Shown here: positions 26,660 through 34,479 of the stretch, in pieces | How positions within the stretch are numbered: position 1 is the stretch's first letter | Layout: each line of letters starts with the position of its first letter | Source of the DNA: Salipiger abyssi | GTDB taxonomy: Bacteria; Pseudomonadota; Alphaproteobacteria; Rhodobacterales; Rhodobacteraceae | Direction of reading: 5' to 3' | Assembly (NCBI RefSeq): GCF_001975705.1 | Contig: NZ_CP015093.1 | Coordinates: 62,001 to 126,000, forward strand | Length of the DNA: 64,000 nt | The notes under the pieces: model-generated | What the model was told of the DNA's origin: nothing | The model's input: only the letters and a program-made list of their open reading frames with translations | Database searches by the model: none | Program-made: the position numbers and the translations under genes

Positions 26660-27040
26660 GTGAGAGTATTCGTTGGAAAGGCGTTCAGAAAGTGGGCCGG
26701 GTCCGAGGCGATATCGGACGAGGACCTCTGTGCGGCAGCGAAGGAGGCGTTTGACGGCAACGTCGAGGCCGACCTTGGCGGCTACCTCTTCAAGAAGAGG
26801 ATCGCGCGCACAGGCGGGGGCAAGTCGGGTGGTTTCCGGACCATCATCGGCTTCCGGAAGAAGAAATCCGACAGGATCTTCTTCCTCTACGGCTTTCCGA
26901 AGAGCAGCCGATCGAACATCACGCGCCGGGAAAAGGACGCCCTCTCGGTCAACGCCAAGGCGCTTATCGAGGCTGATGACAGCCAGATCGATGCGCTGAA
27001 GGCGAAGGGCACCATCGCAGAGCTGGAGTGCAAGGCATGA
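26660..27040 (+). CDS. higB: HigB/RelE-type toxin
   Basis: The 126-residue protein matches HigB-like RelE toxins (PF06296 type): KAFRKWAGSEAISDEDL, then ADLGGYLFKKRIAR, GGGKSGGFRTIIGFR and FFLYGFPKSSRSNI. These toxins cut mRNA at the ribosome. The GTG at 26660 is chosen over the GTG at 26645 because AGGGAG lies four bases before it, and the upstream codons fall within the operator. The toxin-first order and a four-base overlap with an XRE antitoxin are the HigBA arrangement. The full length of the family is present, so it should be active. Confidence 0.85.
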   Translation: MRVFVGKAFRKWAGSEAISDEDLCAAAKEAFDGNVEADLGGYLFKKRIARTGGGKSGGFRTIIGFRKKKSDRIFFLYGFPKSSRSNITRREKDALSVNAKALIEADDSQIDALKAKGTIAELECKA

Positions 27041-27339
27041 GTGACATTCTGGATATGGCCCACGACATGGCGAAGGACCTGCACGAGGTCGGCGCCATGG
27101 ACGACATCACCATGCGCGTCATGGATCGGATCTGCGTTCCGGAGAAACCCTCCTTCACGCCGGCCAGGATCAAGAAGATCAGGGCCAAGAGCCGTATGAG
27201 CCAGCCCGTTTTTGCCCAGTTTCTCAATGTCGGCGCGACAACGGTCGCTCAGTGGGAACAGGGTAAGAAATCCCCGGGCGGTTCCTCGGCGAGACTGCTC
27301 GATGTCATCGATCGGAAAGGCATCGAGGCCATCATCTGA
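27037..27339 (+). CDS. higA: HigA-type XRE antitoxin
   Basis: The 100-residue protein has a helix-turn-helix of XRE type (KIRAKSRMSQPVFAQFLNVG, then TTVAQWEQGKKSPGGSSARLL). Its N-terminal helical arm probably neutralises the toxin. The ATG overlaps the toxin stop by four bases (ATGA), coupling their translation. It is expected to repress the operon through the palindrome at 26636-26650 and to be degraded under stress, releasing HigB. Confidence 0.85.
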   Translation: MSDILDMAHDMAKDLHEVGAMDDITMRVMDRICVPEKPSFTPARIKKIRAKSRMSQPVFAQFLNVGATTVAQWEQGKKSPGGSSARLLDVIDRKGIEAII

Positions 27340-27412
27340 GCTGGGGTCGGAAAACCGCCCGCCATCATGAGGTCCGCTGGCAAAGGCCTCGGAACCGTAG
27401 GAGATCAGGAGG

Positions 27413-27583
27413 ATGACATCGGCAATCGACCCAACGGCCCAGACCTTCCTGGGCTTTCTCGAGCAGGAAGCCGCTTCCGACCCGCAGCGCCTGCGGCCTT
27501 TCGGCGGGCACATCGTCCAGCGCGCCGCCGACCTGGTCGAGGACATTGAAATCAACCTTCACGCAGCACTCGAAGAAGACTGA
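27413..27583 (+). pseudogene. PrlF-type antitoxin, C-terminal fragment
   Basis: The 56-residue frame contains TFLGFLEQEAASDPQRLRPF and ADLVEDIEINLHAALEED, which align with the C-terminal half of PrlF/SohA antitoxins. The N-terminal AbrB-type DNA-binding half is missing; an in-frame stop at 27398-27400 bounds it. An AGGAGG abuts the ATG, too close for good initiation. A YhaV toxin gene was not found downstream. It is probably a remnant of a PrlF-YhaV system, although a short expressed antitoxin is conceivable. Confidence 0.6.
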
Positions 27584-27612
27584 ACAGGGGCGAAGTAACC
27601 GGAGATCCGATC

Positions 27613-28068
27613 ATGCCGGGCAACAGCGAAGCAGCCACGATATCGCCGATCCAGAGGTCGCCCGAGGACCTGCTGGCGATGCAGCGGACCCGCGAGGCCG
27701 CACAGAGGCTTGATGATGATGCCCGCGCTGTCGTGTGCTGGCTCGACGCGGAATTCCCCGGCTTGGTCAACAGCATGGAAGTGCAGCGACACCATGGCTG
27801 TGAGGACAACGAGATAGCCCATGTTGAGCCACGGGTGACGGATCGCCCCCGGCGGCATGAAGCCCGCGATGCCGCGGAAAAGGCGCTCACGGCACTCGGA
27901 TGGTCCTTCAAGCCCGAAGGGCGCGATGTCCGCTCAACCTTCCATCGCCCGTCTCAAGCGCAATCCGCCCATGCCCGCCTGGCAGATATCGCCCGCGTTC
28001 GTCGAGCGGTGAAGCAAGCGCACACCAAGAGATCCAGTTATTGTCCTTCAACGGCGCGCCAAGAGTGA
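27613..28068 (+). CDS. Hypothetical protein, 151 aa
   Basis: I do not recognise this protein. It has a GGAGAT nine bases before the ATG. The helical segment SPEDLLAMQRTREAAQRLDDDARAVVCWLDAEFPG is plausible, but from about residue 70 the protein is rich in His, Arg and Ser and looks less like an evolved sequence. It lies between the PrlF remnant and the exonuclease gene, whose start is five bases after its stop. The reading frame may be real and co-transcribed with the exonuclease; a frameshift in its second half is possible. Confidence 0.35.
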   Translation: MPGNSEAATISPIQRSPEDLLAMQRTREAAQRLDDDARAVVCWLDAEFPGLVNSMEVQRHHGCEDNEIAHVEPRVTDRPRRHEARDAAEKALTALGWSFKPEGRDVRSTFHRPSQAQSAHARLADIARVRRAVKQAHTKRSSYCPSTARQE

Positions 28069-28072
28069 GACC

Positions 28073-28612
28073 ATGGATGCTGCCGTAGAGAAATTCGCGA
28101 TCCTGGACTTCGAGGCATCAAGCCTGTCGGGGGCCAGCTGGCCCATAGAAATCGGACTCTCGTGGCTCGAGCACGGAGAAGTGCGCACCTGGTCCTCCCT
28201 TATCCATCCGGCTCACGATTGGGAAATCGACGATTGGTCGCCGCAGAGCGCAGCGGTTCACGGCATTCCCCTGTCCGAGCTCACGGAGGCGCCCTCGGCA
28301 ACAGAAGTGGCCGAAACCTTCTTCAAGGTCCTCGGAGGCCGCAGACTCGTCTCTGACGCCCCTGAGTTCGAGACACGATGGCTGGACCGCCTGCTCCGAG
28401 CTGCCGGGCGTGCAGAGAACCCTTCGGTCGAAGATTTCGACGGCGCATCTTTCGCGATGTTCGAGGGATACGCTCTGGACCTGCTCTACGAGACGGTGGA
28501 GCGACGCCCTGCCCCGCATCGGGCGGGGCCGGACAGCGCGCGTCTCGCTCGAGGCTGGCTGAAGGCGGCCGAGCATCAGGTGACATTTGTAATGGAAGGC
28601 AGGACCGCATGA
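28073..28612 (+). CDS. DEDDh-type 3'-5' exonuclease
   Basis: The 179-residue protein has the DnaQ-like exonuclease motifs: ILDFEAS with D12 and E14, IHPAHDWEIDDWSPQSAAVHG (Exo II area), VSDAPEFETRWLDRLL with its Asp, and a final HRAGPDSARL with His and Asp. These bind two metal ions and remove nucleotides from 3' ends. No polymerase is attached. The length suits a stand-alone proofreading-like or RNase T-like enzyme. It overlaps the next small membrane-protein gene by four bases. A role in plasmid maintenance or defence is possible but not shown. Confidence 0.75.
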   Translation: MDAAVEKFAILDFEASSLSGASWPIEIGLSWLEHGEVRTWSSLIHPAHDWEIDDWSPQSAAVHGIPLSELTEAPSATEVAETFFKVLGGRRLVSDAPEFETRWLDRLLRAAGRAENPSVEDFDGASFAMFEGYALDLLYETVERRPAPHRAGPDSARLARGWLKAAEHQVTFVMEGRTA

Positions 28613-28900
28613 CCGAGATATTCACGACGGAGATCATCGTCGGGTGCGGCCTGCTCGGCGTCAGCGGCCTGGTGATGATCGCGAGTGTCATCATGTTGCG
28701 TCCACAGAGGGACGAGCGACCGAAGATCGACCTCGATGCATGTATCCGCGATGCGCCCTACCACCGGCTGGAGGGCACCGGGATCAAGCTTGCTCGACCG
28801 AGCCGGAACGTTGAACTTCGGCTCGATCGTCCCTGCTCTCAGATATTTCTTGATGGTGTTCCGCGACAGGCCGGTTCGGCGTGCGATCTCTCGGATCGGT
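28609..28900 (+). pseudogene. Small membrane protein truncated by IS21 remnant
   Basis: The frame starts with an ATGA overlap on the exonuclease stop and encodes one transmembrane helix (IIVGCGLLGVSGLVMIASVI) followed by a charged segment. From about 28777 the DNA belongs to an IS21 remnant on the opposite strand, so the last 40 residues are read through IS sequence. The original gene was probably longer. Function unknown. Confidence 0.5.
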
Positions 28901-29065
28901 AGCTTTTCCCGCAAGGCCATGCGGCGGATGACGTTCAAAAGTCCCATGTGGATCACTCCGGAATCCCTCGCTGCAAGCTGCGCCGCGGGGAGGGTCACAT
29001 GGGTCAATTCTCAATGGAAATTACGCGCTCTCCCGGGTCAGTTCTGCGTGGAAATCAACAGCCAA
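28777..29065 (-). mobile_element. IS21-family element, left-end remnant with istA start
   Basis: On the minus strand an ATG at 28947 begins MGLLNVIRRMALREKLPIRE, then a helix-turn-helix with REIARRTGLSRNTIKKYLRAG, the N-terminus of an IS21 IstA transposase. It is cut after about 57 residues. Outside it lie two related terminal-type repeats, GTCAATTCTCAATGGAAAT (29002-29020 region) and GTCAGTTCTGCGTGGAAATC (29038-29057 region), as expected for the multiple terminal repeats of IS21. istB and the other end are missing. Confidence 0.75.
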
Positions 29066-29713
29066 GACCCAGCGCACCCGCCCGGGAGACAGCTCCGCCC
29101 TCAGCCTCCACTCTGCCGGATGAATGGCGGGGCCCCCGCAAGGGTTGGGGGCTGGGAGCCAGTTCGTCGACGGTTGAAACCACGCCGAATGGCGTGAGCC
29201 GGCCAGTCGGGGACGCCCTTACTCCGCCTTCTTCAGGGCCGTGTCAAAATGCCCCTCGACCGGAAGACGTCCACGAACCATAGGGCTATTCAAAAGGGGT
29301 CACTGCCCCGGAAACTGTCGATCAGCAGAGCCTACTGCTGCGCGCCGCAGCAGGCTTCACATCTCGACCCTCCCGAGACAGCAACCTTCTCAACTCCCGC
29401 GCAACAAAGGCGAGAGCCTTTGCTCGCACGTCTGCGAGCCAGCGCCGGACCGATCTCGCCAAGTCCTGCTCCAGCCATAGACCCTACTGCGCGCCGCAGA
29501 GCCTCGTCTGTTTCAGTTCCTGTCGAGGTGCACCCGACACGAAGAATACATTGGAACGTTCGCCTGAGAGAAAAAGCATCCGATCGGTTTTTCTTCAAGC
29601 GGGCGTCTGGTGCCTCCAAAGCTCCCCAAAATCCGCCGCTCTGCGGCTCTTTCAGGGGGATTCAGGATTCTCTTGATTCAGAGGCTGTTTCGTTTTGAAA
29701 AATCAGTAACTTA
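29066..29713. other. Gene-free stretch with hairpins, possible origin flank
   Basis: About 650 bases without a credible gene. It contains a strong hairpin, CTGCTGCG-CGC-CGCAGCAG (29335-29353), and a shorter related one with CTGCG-CGC-CGCAG near 29488. Because iterons follow directly, this may be part of a replication-origin region. Confidence 0.4.
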
Positions 29714-29833
29714 GAGCCTTCTCTGTCGCAATTTCCCCGCAAAATGACGCAGAAACCCCGCGAGATGACGATATTTCCCCGCGCCTTGACGCAAAAAACC
29801 CGCAAACTGACGACATTTTCCCGCGCGAAATAG
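29714..29833. repeat. Iteron array, 21-bp period (candidate plasmid origin)
   Basis: Four units of CCCCGC-N4-TGACG (the fourth with A for the first C) begin at 29735, 29756, 29777 and 29798, exactly 21 bases apart. A partial unit begins at 29819, and a degenerate one ends with TGTCG at 29724-29728. Six variable, AT-rich bases separate units. Spacing of two helical turns on one DNA face is typical of Rep-binding iterons. No rep gene was recognised within several kilobases, so the origin may be orphaned or served in trans. It is not a CRISPR: units are short and there are no spacers. Confidence 0.65.
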
Positions 29834-30117
29834 CTGGAGTCGACGTCCGTCCTCGGCACGCAATCCTGGACGGGATCGTCAGCCGGTGACCAGGCGTTGT
29901 GGGGCCTTTCAGCTCTACTGTCATGGCCGGGTGATGACGGCTGCTTTTTTCTTCCCATGCTCAAAAGTTGCAGAAAAGTCCTTCGTCTGACCGGGCTCTG
30001 GCCAATCTCATGGTCACCGGCGGACAAGAGAACCACCACGAGACGGTCAGTAGCACAGGCCGAGCCCTTGCAGCGGCTGATCGCCGCAATCTCTCTAACT
30101 CGAGGAAAGGGAAAACC
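29834..30117. other. Region downstream of iterons
   Basis: Just under 300 bases with no gene I would defend; overlapping short frames exist on both strands. If the iterons are an origin, an AT-rich opening site is not obvious here. Confidence 0.35.
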
Positions 30118-30588
30118 ATGCGTCACCAGACTTCTCGCGTGTCCGTCATCGCCACCAATCTCACGGAGGACATCAGGATGGGCCAAGCCAGCGCGGCGGC
30201 GAGTTCCACAATCAAGGAGGACATGTCAGATCGCCTCCTGCGGGCACAGGAATTTTCACGCCGCGCAGCACAATGGCTCGTCCTGATCCGTTTTCGCGCG
30301 CATTCAGCCGCTCCGTCGTTTTCCTCGTGTACGTCCCACTACCACGTGCTTCTCGGCGCGGCTTCGTCGGACGCCGAGCGTCTGGCGAGCTGCCGGACGA
30401 TGCTCATCTGCGTCCATCGTCAGATGGCCGTCGAGGAGCTGGCAGCGCAAGCGAAATTCGCAGTGGAGCGGCCGACCGATCCCTACGGTGCGGAGTGGAG
30501 GATCACAGGGCGTGGCGCCGTCCTGCACGTGATTGCCGACCTGCTCTCCGAGGCGATCCGAGCATTCGAGAGCGCTCTGGCCGAATGA
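30118..30588 (+). CDS. Hypothetical protein, 156 aa
   Basis: Not recognised. The ATG at 30118 is chosen because AGGAAAGG lies about seven bases upstream; a longer frame from 29968 runs through sequence without coding character. The protein is helical with a segment DAERLASCRTMLICVHRQMAVEELAAQAKFAVE and a C-terminal GRGAVLHVIADLLSEAIRAFESALAE. It has no signal peptide, transmembrane segment or known motif. It precedes the recombinase module by 75 bases and may belong to it or to the iteron-containing backbone. Confidence 0.45.
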   Translation: MRHQTSRVSVIATNLTEDIRMGQASAAASSTIKEDMSDRLLRAQEFSRRAAQWLVLIRFRAHSAAPSFSSCTSHYHVLLGAASSDAERLASCRTMLICVHRQMAVEELAAQAKFAVERPTDPYGAEWRITGRGAVLHVIADLLSEAIRAFESALAE

Positions 30589-30663
30589 CCTGTTTTTCCT
30601 TGGCGGCCAGGGTGGTCGCCAAGGGCAATTTTTCGATCTCCAGAATGATCCCATCTGCTCCAC

Positions 30664-32961
30664 ATGACCCAATCGCACCCTTCCCTGAGCCTGGCCGATC
30701 TGCGGATGCGGATCGAAAGCGGCGCCGTGCAATCACCGGGTAGAACCTCTATTCTGGCGTTCCTCGACCTCGCCTGCAGCGCGATGGGACCAGAGACGTT
30801 TCACGACCCCGGGGTGCTGGCTTCAGAGGCGTCGTTCGCGGCCTCATTTCCGCGGATTCCGGACGACGATCTTGCAACGGCCTACGGCGACGCCGCCCTG
30901 TACGGCCGCTGCCGGGAGAGCCTGCTGCGGCACGCACGGCTGGCCGGGGCATGGCCCGATGAAGACCCCTACACGCTGCTGAATCAGCTTGCGCGGGAAC
31001 GCCGTCTGCCTGGCGTGAACCGGAAACTGATGGAAGAGATGTTCCCTGGAACGATCTTGCGGGATGTGACGCGTGAACTGGCCATCGCGGCCGACTGCGA
31101 TCTTCGTGATAGGAAGAGGAATGCCTTCCGGAATTCCTTTTCGACAATCGACAAGCTCAGAGGCGATCCGCGCGTTGTCGCGGCCGGGATCCTTTGCCCC
31201 GAGAAAATCGGCTGCTTCCCGGCTTATCGCGATGGCGACAGACACCGCATCGAGTTGCCGGCCGCGCTCGCGGCAGTTCGCGGACGACTTCCCGCCGGTC
31301 ACGCCCTTCACGCCCGGCGCGCATTCGAACTTGCCGTGGATTTTGGGTTACTTTCAGAAGACGGGCCGAAGCCCGGCTGGTCGCTGAGCCTCGAGGATGC
31401 GACGAGATACCATGTCGCGGTAAGGCAGCAGATCTCCGCGAACACCGCGGCTCTCTATCTCCGGACGCTACTCTCGTTACTTCGATGCACCGACCCCGCG
31501 GCTGTGTCCGAAGATGTTACTGCGGACCGGGTCCGTCGACCCGAGCGCCATGACAAGCTCGCCGAACCTCGGAAACGAAAGACAAACAGAAAACTGGTCA
31601 TTTTACCGACCGCGATGGAGGCAGAAGTTGCAGCCTTTGCGAAACACCGCTCGACCAGCCGACGGCGCGTGAAGGACTTACGCCGGCTGCTGCGAGACCT
31701 TCTGGACGCAGGCTTCGACATCGACAGTCCCACCTTTCTGCAGGACGCCGTGGCGTTCTTCGAGACCAGGGTCGAGGAACGTGCGGACCTCACTCGGCGC
31801 GACTACCGGACCGCCCTCCGCACGTTTCTGGCGCACACGCAACGGCTTTCTTCTTGGCAGGGCATGATCTCCCGCGCCAAGGGCACGATTGCGAGCGGCC
31901 CCGACATGCAGGGCCTGCTGTTGGTCAGGAAATATGCCGTATCTTCGGAGCCGCCGATACCGCCCGACAAGATCGACGTGGAGGTCGCACGGGGTTTTCT
32001 TTTGAAGGCTCAAGCATTCCGGGATGTCGCGAAATGTCTCGCTGGGCTCGCGGCTCTTGATGTCTTGCGCACCCAGTATCCGGAACTCTTGTCAGGACCA
32101 GCAATCGGCGACCAGCGCGACTGGCTTCGCCATCGCAGAGGCGAGATGCACACAGCCCTGGAGAACTCCTTGCGGTCGATCGCCGAAGCGGCGGGATACG
32201 GCGCATTTGGTGTGAAGGAGTTGATCACCGCGGCGCGGCGCCTGGTTGAGCTGACATCCGACAAAACGGTCTTCGAAGCCCAGATCGACGTCATTCCATG
32301 GCGTAACCTGATCGCGGCGGCTGCCGCGAGCCATCCAAGGGAAATGCTCCATTACCGCGCACCATTGCTGCGTCTGGCCGACCGGGTCAGCCGCGTATGG
32401 ACGCCCGGATGGCAAAACCTCCAAGCCAGGCTCGTGGAGGCCGGCATCCCGCGCGCCGAGAACCCCGTCGACACGATGATGGATGTGGCAGGGAAATCGG
32501 CGCTCGAGCCTTGGCAGCTCGACCGAGAATGGGCATGGGTTCATGAGCGGTCGCTGCGTCCCGACCTGCGCCGGAAGTGGGTCCGAGCTATAGACAACTT
32601 CGATGCACTGCAATCAGTGCCGGAAATTGCCGGAGACGGTCTTCTGCCGCCCGAGAAACTCGGGCCGATGCCCCGGACCGGAGCCAGATTGAAGAACGCA
32701 CATTTTCCGCTGCCGCGCAGGTTCGATGCCGCGCTTGAAGGCGAGACCAAGCAGGTTCTGGAAGCTGCGCATTTCGTCTGGCGCTGCTTGCGAGAGTTCG
32801 GGGATCATGCTCGAGGCGACGATCCTTCGACAGGTATGCTCGTGTCAGAGGAAGTCCTTGAGCGGATCATACGCGAGCAGTCCTTCATGACGCCCGCTTC
32901 GGCCCAACTTCACGTCGCGCGGATCCGCGACTGGCGCGAAAGCCGCTTTGGCCTGGTTTAG
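30664..32961 (+). CDS. Large unknown protein of the recombinase module, 765 aa
   Basis: I do not recognise a family for this soluble, helical, Arg-rich protein. It has no Walker, HNH, RHRY or DDE motif that I can see. Features include a basic stretch (KLAEPRKRKTNRK, about 300-312), a segment resembling a SAM-like core-binding domain (VEERADLTRRDYRTALRTFLAHTQ) and a long C-terminal region. It opens the plus-strand module that ends with two tyrosine recombinases. It may be an accessory or architectural DNA-binding subunit, or a recombinase relative that lost its active site. The start at 30664 follows no strong ribosome-binding site. Confidence 0.55.
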   Translation: MTQSHPSLSLADLRMRIESGAVQSPGRTSILAFLDLACSAMGPETFHDPGVLASEASFAASFPRIPDDDLATAYGDAALYGRCRESLLRHARLAGAWPDEDPYTLLNQLARERRLPGVNRKLMEEMFPGTILRDVTRELAIAADCDLRDRKRNAFRNSFSTIDKLRGDPRVVAAGILCPEKIGCFPAYRDGDRHRIELPAALAAVRGRLPAGHALHARRAFELAVDFGLLSEDGPKPGWSLSLEDATRYHVAVRQQISANTAALYLRTLLSLLRCTDPAAVSEDVTADRVRRPERHDKLAEPRKRKTNRKLVILPTAMEAEVAAFAKHRSTSRRRVKDLRRLLRDLLDAGFDIDSPTFLQDAVAFFETRVEERADLTRRDYRTALRTFLAHTQRLSSWQGMISRAKGTIASGPDMQGLLLVRKYAVSSEPPIPPDKIDVEVARGFLLKAQAFRDVAKCLAGLAALDVLRTQYPELLSGPAIGDQRDWLRHRRGEMHTALENSLRSIAEAAGYGAFGVKELITAARRLVELTSDKTVFEAQIDVIPWRNLIAAAAASHPREMLHYRAPLLRLADRVSRVWTPGWQNLQARLVEAGIPRAENPVDTMMDVAGKSALEPWQLDREWAWVHERSLRPDLRRKWVRAIDNFDALQSVPEIAGDGLLPPEKLGPMPRTGARLKNAHFPLPRRFDAALEGETKQVLEAAHFVWRCLREFGDHARGDDPSTGMLVSEEVLERIIREQSFMTPASAQLHVARIRDWRESRFGLV

Positions 32962-33042
32962 ATTGGCGCCAACGGCGTCGGCGAAGAAATTCTTTCCGTC
33001 ACTCTGTGCCTGGAACCATCTCCTGCAAAACAGGAGATGCCC

Positions 33043-33837
33043 ATGCCGCCCTTCGCAAGACTTCACGCCGCGACACTCATCGATTTGAGTGTCTGGTCGA
33101 AGCTGTCGCGCAACGAAGTTCGCCGTTTTCTTGCCCGGTTCGAAATTGAACCGCTTGGTCGCAAGTACCCGATGCCGAGAGTTTATGAGCACCTGCTCGG
33201 CCTATCGCCATCGGGCCCCCTCGAAAACGACATGCTCGGCAGCGGCCTGGTACGTGTCGCGGACGTCGCGGAGTGGTTCGGTGTCTCCGGGGAGAATCTC
33301 CTTAACCAGCTGCGCGCGCCCGACAACCCCTACCCGCCACTCTACGCGTTTGGACCGAAGCGGAACCGCATGCTGAAGGCTCAGGTCGAGCAGCTGCTGG
33401 CGAGCCCCAGAAACACCTTTCATGACTTGGCGCCGATCCCCGGGCATGCCCTGCCCGCGACGCGCCTGGCGCGGCATCTCAAGGTCCCGCAAGCCCGGAT
33501 CGACGCGATCCTCGCGGACGAGGGCGACCTGCCGGCCCGGATCATCAGCCATGGGCGCATCCGCTACATCGTTTCGGACGTGGTGCACAGGCTCGCATCC
33601 TCAGAAGAGAAACCCGCTTCGGAGGACGCTCTCCGGGCCGAAGAGACAAATATCGCCACCCCGAAGGCCGCGCCCTCCTCCACGGGCGGCACGTCTCGCG
33701 GCCTGTTCGCAGACACCACGGCACGTGCGGCCGCCCAGTCTGAAACGCAGCTCTCCTGCACAGGATCCGGCGCAAATGCACGCCGAGGCGATGGCCTGCA
33801 CGGGGCGCCGGAAGAGGCGAAACTGTCGGGAACATAA
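33043..33837 (+). CDS. Probable DNA-binding protein of the recombinase module
   Basis: A 264-residue protein with three helix-turn-helix-like segments in its first two thirds: DLSVWSKLSRNEVRRFLARF, VADVAEWFGVSGENLLNQL and ATRLARHLKVPQARIDAIL. A low-complexity tail of Ser, Thr and Ala follows. The ATG at 33043 is preferred over 33037 because AGGAG ends six bases before it but touches the earlier ATG. It sits between the 765-residue protein and the recombinase genes on the same strand. The likely role is recognition of element ends or regulation of the recombinases. No named family was recognised. Confidence 0.5.
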   Translation: MPPFARLHAATLIDLSVWSKLSRNEVRRFLARFEIEPLGRKYPMPRVYEHLLGLSPSGPLENDMLGSGLVRVADVAEWFGVSGENLLNQLRAPDNPYPPLYAFGPKRNRMLKAQVEQLLASPRNTFHDLAPIPGHALPATRLARHLKVPQARIDAILADEGDLPARIISHGRIRYIVSDVVHRLASSEEKPASEDALRAEETNIATPKAAPSSTGGTSRGLFADTTARAAAQSETQLSCTGSGANARRGDGLHGAPEEAKLSGT

Positions 33838-33940
33838 GGCGTAGCTTAGTTCCCGGATATTTCGACTCGAGTGCACATTTTCGCTTCGTCTGCACGCCAA
33901 GCGACCAATCTCCTCAATGAACCAGATGAAAGGAAATCCA

Positions 33941-34414
33941 ATGGTTCCCAAAACCAAATACCAAAGCCGCATCGTTACGAACCCGCTCGCCCAGGCGCCC
34001 TTCACGCTTCGGGAGGTGCTCGAGCACGAACCGGATCGGCGCCGACAGTCCGCCCTGCGCCGGCTCGAGAGCCTCCTCGACAGGCCCCTCGAGAAGATTC
34101 CCGCGGACATCGACTGGTTCGATGCGCACTTTCCGAGCGGCGGCTTCGACGGTGCCAAGGTACCCTGGACCAGTGCCCAAGCCTACCAAGCTTGGCGCAA
34201 CGCCGTCCGCCGCGCCATCCGGCGGTACGTCTTCGCGCTCGGCACGTCCGTCATGCGGATCCGTCACGTCCAGGCGAGCCTTCTCTCCCGGACGAATGCG
34301 CCCCCCCACTCCCCGATCCCGGCAGCCCAGCTTCTCGGGCACACCGGCGTCAAGCGCACCAGGGCCCATTACGCGAATTTCCGCAAAACCGCAGCCGCAC
34401 CTAAGTCCGACTGA
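33941..34414 (+). CDS. Tyrosine recombinase deletion derivative, 157 aa
   Basis: The N-terminal 85 residues resemble those of the 611-residue recombinase that follows: both have a RRLESLLDRPLEKIPADIDWFDAHFPS-like stretch, then a WR--VRRAIRR helix. The protein then jumps to a catalytic C-terminus, AAQLLGHTGVKRTRAHYANF, which holds the G-H and tyrosine-nucleophile box of tyrosine recombinases. The 300-400 residues between, including the catalytic Arg residues, are absent without a frameshift. AAGGAAA lies a few bases before the ATG at 33941. It could be a decayed copy or a small expressed protein that binds the same DNA and regulates the recombinases. Confidence 0.5.
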   Translation: MVPKTKYQSRIVTNPLAQAPFTLREVLEHEPDRRRQSALRRLESLLDRPLEKIPADIDWFDAHFPSGGFDGAKVPWTSAQAYQAWRNAVRRAIRRYVFALGTSVMRIRHVQASLLSRTNAPPHSPIPAAQLLGHTGVKRTRAHYANFRKTAAAPKSD

Positions 34415-34479
34415 GCCCCGAAATCGCGCGGCCATCCGGAACGGCGGCCGCGTTCCTACAACCCGACAAGGAATGCCGA

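Noticed and set aside
27587..28068. YhaV toxin partner for the PrlF remnant
   Set aside because: The 151-residue protein downstream lacks any RelE/YhaV-like motif.
29735..29833. Short direct repeats as a possible CRISPR
   Set aside because: The 15-base conserved part repeats every 21 bases with only six variable bases, so there are no spacers; no cas genes are present. Iterons fit better.
29662..30186. Minus-strand frame through the iterons as a replication protein
   Set aside because: Its middle is simply the translated repeat (periodic VVSLRVFCV-like text) and it has no Rep motif or ribosome-binding site.
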